In this document: piece by piece, positions 8,276 to 16,600 of the stretch
How the letters are laid out: the number at the start of each line of letters is the position of its first letter
Numbering within the stretch: position 1 is the first letter of the stretch
Position numbers and translations under genes: made by a program
Origin: CAYVMD01 sp964452465
Lineage (GTDB): Bacteria > Armatimonadota > JACIXR01
Assembly: GCA_964452465.1 (NCBI GenBank)
Contig: CAYVMD010000036.1
Span: 1 to 20,720, forward strand
Length of the DNA: 20,720 nt
Direction of reading: 5' to 3'
The notes under the pieces: generated by a model
Database searches by the model: none
What the model was told of the DNA's origin: nothing
The model's input: only the letters and a program-made list of their open reading frames with translations

Positions 8276-9385
8276 TTATATCTCCCCCTCCAACGCTAAT
8301 TTCCTTATCTCCTTCACTGAAAGTCCCCTAAGCCCCAATTTCTCCACCGTTCTCCCCTCTGCCCAGAAATCCCTTTTTAGAACTATGCAGGCTAGATTGA
8401 TGATGGATTCCATAGTTGTCACCGCTATGCCCAACATCTTGCCCAAAGAAGCAATGGGTACAAGGCTCATCGGGACGTCTTCGGTTAGATAACGGTGGTC
8501 GAGGAAGGGAGGCGCTTTTATCCCATAATAACCCCTATTGTTGTGTATCGCCTCGAAGAGGGAAGAACCTGCCGCATCATAGGCGATATAGAGCCACTCC
8601 CTTGCAGTCATAGCTCTTATGCCCAAAGCCTCTGCCACCTGGCATCTCTCCTCGTCCAATTGCTCCAGTATTTGGGCAACTGCAGGGGTCACTCCTTCTA
8701 TGTAAAATTCGAAATCCCCGTGAGTGGACTCTATTCGGGAAGCGTTAAGGAGGGTTATAGCGGGATGGAAGACGGCACCGATATTATTGAGGCTGGTGAG
8801 GAAGATGTTCGACTCTGGCACAAATTGGGGGAAAGCGTGCCTCAATGCTTTGACCACCTCTACTGCTCTATAAGCGGGGATGGCTGCTACGGGTATGCTA
8901 TTTTTTATGCGGAATATACGGACTTGGGCAGGATTTATGCTACGAGAGGCGAAGATAAAGGTCTGGGCTTCGGCCACCACGACATCGGCGTTTACTCCCT
9001 TCTCCCTAAAAACCTGCAACACTTCAAGCGCACCGAATGTTCGCCCTGGGTTCAAGACGATTATTTGCCCATCCTTCAAATGGGGAGCTAACTGCTCGGC
9101 GATGAAGCGATGCCCGTTGGCGGGCACGACCACCATTATTATGTCCCTTCCCTCCATTGCTTCCCCTGCATCGGTAGTGACCAATTCCAGGGGAGCAAAG
9201 CCACGCAAGTCGGGGTGCATTTCTGAGGACACCAGCTCTATGCCCCCCATTGCTCTGATGGGTAAGAGGCGTGGCTCGCTTCTATTATACAGCCTAACGC
9301 TGAATCCCTTTAGAGCTAAATAGGCGGCCATCGCTTGCCCGCCATTGCCGGCTCCAAACACAGCAAACTTAGGGTATTCTTTCAT
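8276..9385 (-). CDS. NAD(P)-dependent opine dehydrogenase family protein (octopine/nopaline type)
   Basis: A 369-residue two-domain dehydrogenase. The N-terminal Rossmann fold has GAGNGG (11-16), VVVPANGH (85-92) and LNPGRT (111-116). The C-terminal helical domain carries NIGAVFHP with His207, and HRYLTED with Arg298 and Asp303. The spacing of these residues matches the catalytic His-Arg-Asp set of the Arthrobacter opine dehydrogenase. Family members reductively couple an amino acid to a 2-oxo acid, or run the reverse oxidation. Some bacterial homologues may use other substrates, so the exact reaction is open. The ATG at 9385 has GGAGGT about 12 bases upstream. Its upstream region is shared with the rpoB promoters, which run in the opposite direction. 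Confidence 0.85.
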   Translation of the reverse strand: MKEYPKFAVFGAGNGGQAMAAYLALKGFSVRLYNRSEPRLLPIRAMGGIELVSSEMHPDLRGFAPLELVTTDAGEAMEGRDIIMVVVPANGHRFIAEQLAPHLKDGQIIVLNPGRTFGALEVLQVFREKGVNADVVVAEAQTFIFASRSINPAQVRIFRIKNSIPVAAIPAYRAVEVVKALRHAFPQFVPESNIFLTSLNNIGAVFHPAITLLNASRIESTHGDFEFYIEGVTPAVAQILEQLDEERCQVAEALGIRAMTAREWLYIAYDAAGSSLFEAIHNNRGYYGIKAPPFLDHRYLTEDVPMSLVPIASLGKMLGIAVTTMESIINLACIVLKRDFWAEGRTVEKLGLRGLSVKEIRKLALEGEI

Positions 9386-9426
9386 TCGTTGTATCTAACC
9401 TCCGTTGAAAAAATTTTTAAAAGCAC

Positions 9427-9454
9427 TTGACGATGTTTTCTTTTGTGTTATAAT
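9427..9454 (+). promoter_or_regulatory. rpoB distal promoter P1
   Basis: TTGACG (9427-9432) and TATAAT (9449-9454) are separated by 16 bp, preceded by an A/T-rich stretch (9409-9420) that could act as an UP element. Transcription should start at about 9461, so the RNA would begin with the left arm of the long-range inverted repeat at 9462-9469. This gives a leader of about 135 nt before the rpoB ATG. Confidence 0.75.
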
Positions 9455-9459
9455 AATAT

Positions 9460-9567
9460 GATGTGCCAATCCCTCCATATAGTGTTGGACCGGTGAAGCA
9501 AAAAGCTTTTACCCATTGCCTTTCATCCCTTTATGTATTATAATGAATATTCGTCTTTGGCACAATC
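9460..9567 (+). promoter_or_regulatory. Putative structured rpoB leader RNA closed by a terminal helix
   Basis: TGTGCCAA (9462-9469), at the predicted 5' end of the P1 transcript, is perfectly complementary to TTGGCACA (9557-9564). Two more pairs (GA with TC) form if A9565 bulges. Inside, GGTGAAGC (9492-9499) can pair with GCTTTTACC (9505-9513) around an AAAAA loop, with a small bulge. An alternative reading is a pair of operator half-sites flanking the two promoters. There are no known riboswitch motifs I recognise. Confidence 0.45.
9516..9544 (+). promoter_or_regulatory. rpoB proximal promoter P2 (candidate)
   Basis: TTGCCT (9516-9521) and TATAAT (9539-9544) are separated by 17 bp. The -35 box is weak (4 of 6 positions) but the -10 box is consensus. 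Transcription would start near 9551, producing a leader that has lost the left arm of the long inverted repeat and keeps only the Shine-Dalgarno hairpin. Confidence 0.5.
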
Positions 9568-9570
9568 TTG

Positions 9571-9592
9571 AATTCTCAGAGAGGTGAGAATT
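9571..9592 (+). promoter_or_regulatory. Hairpin presenting the rpoB Shine-Dalgarno in its loop
   Basis: AATTCTCA (9571-9578) and TGAGAATT (9585-9592) form a perfect 8-bp stem with the six-base loop GAGAGG (9579-9584), which is the core of the ribosome binding site. The stem ends three bases before the ATG at 9596. This decides the rpoB start: the in-frame GTG at 9584 lies inside the loop/stem and is part of the Shine-Dalgarno region, so ATG 9596 is preferred. Confidence 0.65.
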
Positions 9593-9595
9593 TAT

Positions 9596-12500
9596 ATGAG
9601 CACACGGGAAATCACCCAGATCGCCAGGGTAAAGGAAGAGATTTATCTATTAGAAGGAGTCGATCTGCTGGCGGTCCCGGCTGAATCCTATCAACGCTTC
9701 CTCAAGGAAGGATTGAAAGAACTATTCGATACCTATTTCCCGATTAAAGATTATACCGGATCTTTGATTCTGGAAATCCTCGATTATCACCTTGCGGAGC
9801 CTCCTTATACTGAGGAGGAATGCAAAGCCCAAGGATTGACTTATGAAGCCCCTCTCATAGCGAGAATGCGTCTTATAAATAGAGCTTCCCCCTTAGGGGG
9901 AGAAGAGGTAACTGAGGAGGAACTTGCCCTTTGCAACATCCCTCTCATGACCTCTCGGGGGACATTCATTATAAATGGCTCGGAAAAAATAGTGGTCAAC
10001 CAACTCACCCGAGCGCCCGGCATATACTTCGACACTTCTATGGATGTAAAGAAAGGGGGAGCAATATCTTATAAGGCGGAGCTGATACCCGCAGAAGGGA
10101 TGTGGATAAAGTTTAAAGCAGAGGGTAGGTGGGTAGAGGCAGCTGCGGAAACCGCCACCTTCAAGGTATCGGAAGCGATCTACGCCACTATTGGACGGGC
10201 GAAAAACTTTCCCATCACCCTCTTCATCCGTGCCCTCAACAGCGAGTATCTCCCCATTAAAAAGGAGGTCCTCGTAGGTAGGATAGCTAACGAAGTCGTC
10301 GTAGATTACTCAACTGGTGAGATAATCGTCGAGAAGGGACAGTTGATAGATGAGGAGATCGCCCGGCGCTTGGAAGAAGTAAAGGGGAGATCTAACTGGG
10401 AGGGACCTTGGCCAATAGAACCCCGCGTTGCCCTGGAGCGGCAAGATGTCATAAAGGTCGTCGCTCCTCCAGGTCCTTCTAGTTCCACCGCTGATTTGGT
10501 GAAATTGTTGGGGGAGGAGGAAGTTCTCGAGAAACCCGAAGCATCTCAATTGATGGGGAAATGGTTGGGCGAGGATATAAAATCCCCCTCTGGAGAGGTG
10601 CTTTATCCCGCCTTCACTAAGATAGACAGGAAAGAAATAGCGCGTAAGATAGAGAAACTGCAACTGGAAAAGGTCCTCGTCTACAAGGTTCATAGGAACA
10701 TAGAGGAAACCTTAGCCGAGGAGGAAGCAAGGAAAATCTTCTCCGAAGAGGATGCCCTGAAAGCGTTCTATAAGGTTATGCGTGCGGGGGAAGAGAAGTA
10801 TGCGGACTTGAAGGGTGCCGAATCCCTCCTCAACGGGTACATAGGCGATCTGCGCCATTATGATTTGGGATTAGTAGGAAGACAACGTCTCAATGAGAAG
10901 CTCTCCCTCTCTGTTCCCCTCCATGTAAGATGGCTCACCAAAGAGGATTTCATCGGTATTGCTAAATTCATCTGTAAATTGGCAGAGGAGGAAGGAGAGG
11001 AAAATCCGGAGTTCGCGCCGGACGATATAGACCATATCAGCAATAAACGTATTAAACCTGTAGGAGAACTCCTGCAAAGCTTCCTCCGCCCCTACTTCCT
11101 CCAACTGGAAAGAGTGGTAAAGGAAAGAATGGCGAGCATCCCTCGAGATAGAGGGGGAATAACCCCCAATGCGGTTATATCTACCCAACCGCTCCATGGA
11201 GCGATTAAGAGCTTCTTTGCTACCGGACAACTAACCCAGTTCATGGATCAAACCAACCCTCTTTCCGAATTGACCCATAAAAGGAGGCTCTCCGTCCTCG
11301 GACCCGGAGGATTAACTCGCCGTAGCGTGAGCTGGGAAGTAAGAAACATCCATCCTTCGCATTATGGTAAGATATGCCCCATAGAAACTCCGGAAGGGCA
11401 GAATGTGGGACTCATCACTTCGTTGACCAGTTACGCAAGGGTGAACAAGCAGGGATTTATAATAACTCCCTATAGAAAAGTAGAAAACGGAAGATTAACC
11501 GGGGAAATAGTTTACCTTGACCCTTCGGAGGAGGAAAATTCTTACATCGCCCCCGCCGATGCGAAAGTCGATGGAAATGGAGTTTTAATGGAGAAGTTCG
11601 TCTTGACACGATACAGGGGGAAATACCCTGTTGTGGAAAGGGAGAAGGTTCAATATATGGAAGTAGCTCCCGAACAGGTGTTTTCCCTTTCTGCTTCCCT
11701 CATTCCCTTCCTGGAGCATGACGATGCTGATCGCGCCTTGATGGGTGCTAACTATCAAAGACAGGCAGTGCCTCTCCTTATTCCCCAAGCTCCTATCATA
11801 AAGACGGGGTTGGAAAGAAAAGTGGCGGAAAGCTCCGGAGCAGTTGTGGTTTCTCGCTCTCGAGGTATTGTGGAGAAGGTTGACGCTCAAAGGATAGTAA
11901 TAAGAAAGCCCGATGGAGATAGGGAAGAATATCGCCTTTACAACTTCCGTCGTTCCAACAGTGGAACTTGTATTCACCAAAGACCGATAGTCGAAAAAGG
12001 GCAAAGGGTGAGAGAAGGAGATGCCCTCGCCGATAGTTTCTCCACAGATGGGGGTGAACTCGCCCTTGGCGCGAATCTCCTCATCGCCTATATGCCCTGG
12101 GAAGGCTATAATTACGAGGATGCAATAGTAATCTCCGAGCGACTGGTAAGGGATGATGTCCTTACCTCCATCCATATAGAGGAATATGAAACTACTACTC
12201 GTGACACCACCCTCGGTCCCGAGGAGATAACAAGGGATATACCCGGGGTAGGAGAGGAGAGCTTGAGAAACCTGGACGAAAACGGGATCATCCGCATAGG
12301 AGCGGAAGTGGGTCCCAACGATATTTTGGTGGGGAAAATAGCTCCTAAAGCCCAGCGGGAATTAACCCCGGAGGAGAAACTGGTCCAGGCGATATTCGGG
12401 AAGAAGGGGGAGGATGTCAAGGATGTCTCCCTTAGAATGCCCCATGGTGAGAGAGGGACGGTGATAGATGTTAAGGTTTTCTCCCGCTTTAAATTCTTCT

Positions 12501-13630
12501 GCCCTCGCTGTGGAGAGAGATATGTTCTAAGCCGGGAGCCTCGCCAGGGGGAGCTTTCTTGTAAAGTTTGTGGAGCGGAGATCGTAAAGGACAAGGAAGA
12601 TACCCTCCAACCTGGGATAAATGCCTTAGTGAGGGTGCTCGTCGCCCAGCAAAGACCAATAATGGTGGGAGACAAGTTGTCCGGACGCCACGGGAATAAA
12701 GGAGTGATTGCTAAAATACTCCCCATTGAGGATATGCCCCATCTCCCCGATGGAACGCCGGTGGATATCATCCTCAGCCCCTTAGGGGTGCCATCACGGA
12801 TGAACATAGGACAACTTTTTGAGGTGCATCTCGGTTGGGTAGGAAAAAACGAGGAGGTTTCCTTCGTCTGCCCAATCTTCAAAGGACCCAACGAAGAACA
12901 GATAAGAGAGCACATGGCAAGGGTTACTGACAAAATGCGCCGTGAGAAGCTAGTCTCTTTCCTGGAGGAACTCGGGATTGTCATAGAAGATATAGAAATT
13001 GGGGAAAGTTTCTCTTCCCTGCTCCAGAAACTAAAAGACAAGTTGTCGCAAAATACCCCGGAGGAGATTGCTCGGTTAGCTGAAAACCTCGGATCGGAAC
13101 CCGTTGTGGAGGAGATGATAGAGAAAATAAAGCAAAGCGTTGATAGTAGAATAGGCTTCGACGAAAATACGGGGAAATGCACCCTGATAGATGGAAGAAC
13201 GGGAGAACCGTTTAGCCAAAAGGTCGTGGTGGGCTATGGTTACATAATGAAGCTCGAGCATCTTGCCGAGGATAAAATGCATGCCCGTTCTACGGGTACT
13301 TATTCCCTTATTACCCAGCAACCACTGGGAGGGAAGGCACAGTTTGGTGGACAAAGGTTCGGTGAGATGGAGGTCTGGGCCTTGGAGGCCTATGGCGCTG
13401 CCTACACCCTTCATGAAATGCTCACGGTGAAATCAGACGATGTCCAAGGGAGAGCTTCCACCTATACGAAGATCGTGAGAGGAGAACCATTAGAGGAAGG
13501 GGGAGTGCCCGAATCCTTTAACATCTTGATTAACGAATTAAAGGCATTAGGGATGAATCTCATCCCTTTGGGAGAAGAGGAGACTACTCCTTCTGAACCG
13601 AAAGGAGAGGAGAAAGAAGATGATCGATAA
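9596..13630 (+). CDS. rpoB: DNA-directed RNA polymerase subunit beta
   Basis: A full-length beta subunit of 1344 residues from ATG 9596. The rifampicin pocket region GQLTQFMDQ...THKRRLSVLGPGG keeps the residues equivalent to E. coli Gln513, Asp516, His526 and Ser531. The conserved CPIETPEGQN, NYEDAIVIS, GDKLSGRHGNKG and GGKAQFGGQRFGEMEVWALEA segments are all present. Oddities are fork loop 2 (RRSVSWEVRN, 575-584, instead of RERAGFEVRD), a four-Cys zinc-ribbon insert (Cys969, 972, 989, 992), and two copies of a GEV/LxED-type module in the lobe region (about 226-266 and 319-366). The acidic C-terminus overlaps rpoC by 11 bp. The gene heads the operon and has its own promoters; no rplKAJL genes precede it in the window. 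Confidence 0.99.
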   Translation: MSTREITQIARVKEEIYLLEGVDLLAVPAESYQRFLKEGLKELFDTYFPIKDYTGSLILEILDYHLAEPPYTEEECKAQGLTYEAPLIARMRLINRASPLGGEEVTEEELALCNIPLMTSRGTFIINGSEKIVVNQLTRAPGIYFDTSMDVKKGGAISYKAELIPAEGMWIKFKAEGRWVEAAAETATFKVSEAIYATIGRAKNFPITLFIRALNSEYLPIKKEVLVGRIANEVVVDYSTGEIIVEKGQLIDEEIARRLEEVKGRSNWEGPWPIEPRVALERQDVIKVVAPPGPSSSTADLVKLLGEEEVLEKPEASQLMGKWLGEDIKSPSGEVLYPAFTKIDRKEIARKIEKLQLEKVLVYKVHRNIEETLAEEEARKIFSEEDALKAFYKVMRAGEEKYADLKGAESLLNGYIGDLRHYDLGLVGRQRLNEKLSLSVPLHVRWLTKEDFIGIAKFICKLAEEEGEENPEFAPDDIDHISNKRIKPVGELLQSFLRPYFLQLERVVKERMASIPRDRGGITPNAVISTQPLHGAIKSFFATGQLTQFMDQTNPLSELTHKRRLSVLGPGGLTRRSVSWEVRNIHPSHYGKICPIETPEGQNVGLITSLTSYARVNKQGFIITPYRKVENGRLTGEIVYLDPSEEENSYIAPADAKVDGNGVLMEKFVLTRYRGKYPVVEREKVQYMEVAPEQVFSLSASLIPFLEHDDADRALMGANYQRQAVPLLIPQAPIIKTGLERKVAESSGAVVVSRSRGIVEKVDAQRIVIRKPDGDREEYRLYNFRRSNSGTCIHQRPIVEKGQRVREGDALADSFSTDGGELALGANLLIAYMPWEGYNYEDAIVISERLVRDDVLTSIHIEEYETTTRDTTLGPEEITRDIPGVGEESLRNLDENGIIRIGAEVGPNDILVGKIAPKAQRELTPEEKLVQAIFGKKGEDVKDVSLRMPHGERGTVIDVKVFSRFKFFCPRCGERYVLSREPRQGELSCKVCGAEIVKDKEDTLQPGINALVRVLVAQQRPIMVGDKLSGRHGNKGVIAKILPIEDMPHLPDGTPVDIILSPLGVPSRMNIGQLFEVHLGWVGKNEEVSFVCPIFKGPNEEQIREHMARVTDKMRREKLVSFLEELGIVIEDIEIGESFSSLLQKLKDKLSQNTPEEIARLAENLGSEPVVEEMIEKIKQSVDSRIGFDENTGKCTLIDGRTGEPFSQKVVVGYGYIMKLEHLAEDKMHARSTGTYSLITQQPLGGKAQFGGQRFGEMEVWALEAYGAAYTLHEMLTVKSDDVQGRASTYTKIVRGEPLEEGGVPESFNILINELKALGMNLIPLGEEETTPSEPKGEEKEDDR
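12488..12604 (+). other. Zinc-ribbon insert within rpoB
   Basis: Between VKVFSR and LQPGINALV, where most bacterial beta subunits have only about five residues, this protein has about 39. They contain CPRC (969-972) and CKVC (989-992) separated by 16 residues, a classic CxxC-CxxC zinc-ribbon layout. The position equals that of the roughly 100-residue E. coli insertion i9, but the sequence is unrelated. Zinc binding is inferred. Confidence 0.85.
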
Positions 13631-16600
13631 TTTTAGCGCTTTAAAGATAAAAATAGCCTCCCCCGACGAGATAAGAAATTGGTCCCATGGGGAGGTTAAA
13701 AAACCGGAGACCATCAATTATAAAACTTTGAAGCCAGAAAGGGACGGGCTTTTCTGCGAAAGGATATTCGGACCCGTCAACGATTACGAATGTCATTGCG
13801 GTAAATACAAGAAAATTCGCTATAAGGGAATAGTTTGTAACCGCTGCGGAGTGGAGGTAACCACCTCCAAAGTCAGAAGGGAAAGGATGGGGCATATAGA
13901 ATTAGCCTTTCCCGTGGCTCATATATGGTTCGTCAAAATGGTGCCCAACCCCTTCTCTGCACTTTTGGATATGCCTACTAAACAAATAGAGCGGGTGATC
14001 TACTTGGATGCTTATATAGTGGTGGAGGTTGATTATAAGAGAAGGGAAACCTATGCGGAAGCGATAAAGGAAACGATCGAAATGGAGAAGCAGCTTCTTA
14101 GTAAGGATAAAGAAAGAGAGGAATTGGACAAGGGGTTGGAGATTTTCTTCCAAGCCTACCCTAAGATGCTGTTAACCGATACTGAGTTCAGAGCGGTGGA
14201 CGCGGTAAATAGGGTTCTCGTTAAAAGATTAGGCAAACAGTATGAAAACATAGTGGAGGTTTCCATAGGTGCGGAGGCTATTCAAAAACTCCTCAAGAAG
14301 ATAGATCTTGAGGAAGAATCCCGCCGTTTAAGAGAAGAGCTAAAACATACAACCGGTGCAAAGTGGCTTAAAAGGGTTAAGCAGTTGCAAATAGTAGAAG
14401 CCTTTCGACGTTCAAAAAATAGACCGGAATGGATGATCCTGGAAGTAATCCCTGTGCTTCCGCCGGATTTGCGTCCTATAGTTCCCTTACAAGGAGGACG
14501 CCTTGCTACCTCCGACCTTAACGACCTATATCGACGCCTGATAAACCGCAATAACAGGCTCAAACATCTTGTAGAAATGGGGGCTCCCGTCTCTCTTCTC
14601 AACCATGAAAAACGCCTCCTCCAAGAATCGGTCGATGCTCTCTTGGATAATGGGCGCAAAGCCCGTCCCGTTATGGGACCCCAAAAGCGTCCTCTTCGTT
14701 CCTTATCGGATATATTGAGAGGGAAAGAAGGAAGATTCCGCAAAAATCTCCTGGGGAAAAGGGTGGATTACTCGGGCAGGGCGGTGATAGTAGTGGGCCC
14801 CCACCTTAAACTGCATCAGTGTGGTGTCCCTAAGGAGATGGCGCTGGAACTATTCAAACCATTTGTTCAAAGAGCCCTCATCGAGAAGGGCTACGCTACT
14901 ACTCCCAAAGGAGCGAAGAAACTAATAGAGAGCGTTGACCCCGTGGTATGGGAAGTTCTTGAGGAGGTCGTTAAGGAACACCCTGTCCTCTTGAACAGGG
15001 CTCCTACTCTCCATCGTATGAGTATACAAGCCTTTGAGCCCGTTTTGGTTGAAGGCAAAGCGATACAACTACACCCCCTGGTTTGCCCTCCCTATAATGC
15101 GGATTTCGATGGGGATCAGATGGCGATCCATGTTCCCCTTTCCTTATACGCCCAGGCAGAAGCTCGTAGCTTAATGCTCCCGATGCATAATATACTTTCC
15201 CCCGCTCACGGAGAACCGATAATCGCTCCTACCCAAGATATTGTCCTCGGCATCTATTACATAACCAAGATAAGGGAGACCGCTAAAGGTTCTTATAATG
15301 AAACGGGAGTGATATTCGCTAATCCCCAAGAGGCGATCCTCGCCTGGGAATTTGGTGAGGTGGATATCCATGCCCCCATAAAGGTGAGGGTTGACAATGG
15401 AGAGATAATGGATATCACAGTGGGAAGACTACTGTTTAGTCTGATACTTCCCGAGAATATGCGTTGGTGGGATAATCAAAAACCAGAGGTAACCAAGAAA
15501 GTGCTTCGAAACCTCATAAAGGAATGCCATGTTAAGAACGGCGTGGCAAGGTGTGCCCAATTCCTTGATGATATAAAGGAATTGGGCTTTAAGATGGCCA
15601 CTAAAGCAGGTATAAGCTTCTCCGTTAGCGACCTAAATATTCCCACTCAGCGTCATAAAATCTTGGAGGAAACCGAAAAATTCATCCAGGAAATTAACGA
15701 TGCTTTCCAACAAGGAGCGATATCGCCGGATGAAAAAGAAGGACAGATCATAGAGCAATGGGGCAGGGTTTTTGAAGAAGTAACCCGAGACCTCCTCGAA
15801 AACGTCGATGAATTCAACCCCGTGTATATGATGGCCGTATCGGGTGCTCGTGGTAGCGAAAGACAGTTGGTCCAACTATCGGGTATGCGTGGGTTGATGA
15901 GCGACCCCTTCGACCGCCTTATAGAGGACCTCGTTGTGAAATCCAACTTCTATGAGGGGCTTTCCATCCTCGAATACTTCGTCAGCACTTACGGGGCGAG
16001 GAAAGGGCTCGTGGATACCGCTCTGAGGACCGCTCACGCTGGTTATCTTACAAGACGTCTCGTTGATGTAGCTCAGGATGTTATCGTGAGGTCTGATGAT
16101 TGCGGTACTGTTAGAGGTGTAGAAGTCAGTGCTATCTTAGACGAGGAAGGGGGAGTAGTGGAAAGCCTTGCTGAAAGAATAAGGGGAAGATACACGGTGG
16201 AGGAAGTGATTGATCCTCAAACAGGCGAGGTGATAGTGGGTAGAAACGAGGAGATAACGGAGGAAAAAGCGAAGAGGATCGAAGAGGCAGGAATCCGCAC
16301 GGTGAGGATTAGGTCCCCCATAACCTGTGAGGAAGAGTTGGGGATCTGTGCCCGTTGCTATGGCGTGGATCTGTCCAACGGCAAATTGGTGGCTAAAGGA
16401 ACAGCGGTAGGCATAATCGCAGCCCAATCTATTGGAGAACCTGGTACCCAGCTTACCCTTAGAACCTTCCACACTGGAGGGACCGCCGGGCGTTCTCTGG
16501 TAGATAGAGTGGGAGGGCTTACTACTCTCTGGAAGAAACAAGCGATCCTTACCATCCGCGAGGACATGAAAAAGAAATTCATAGACCTTTCCGATATGAC

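Noticed and set aside
9584..9595. GTG 9584 as rpoB start
   Set aside because: It is part of the GAGGTGAG ribosome binding site for ATG 9596 and lies in the hairpin.
12112..13182. 356-codon antisense open frame opposite rpoB
   Set aside because: Its composition is dominated by Ser/Pro/Leu, as expected for the complement of a conserved rpoB, and no ribosome binding site supports it.
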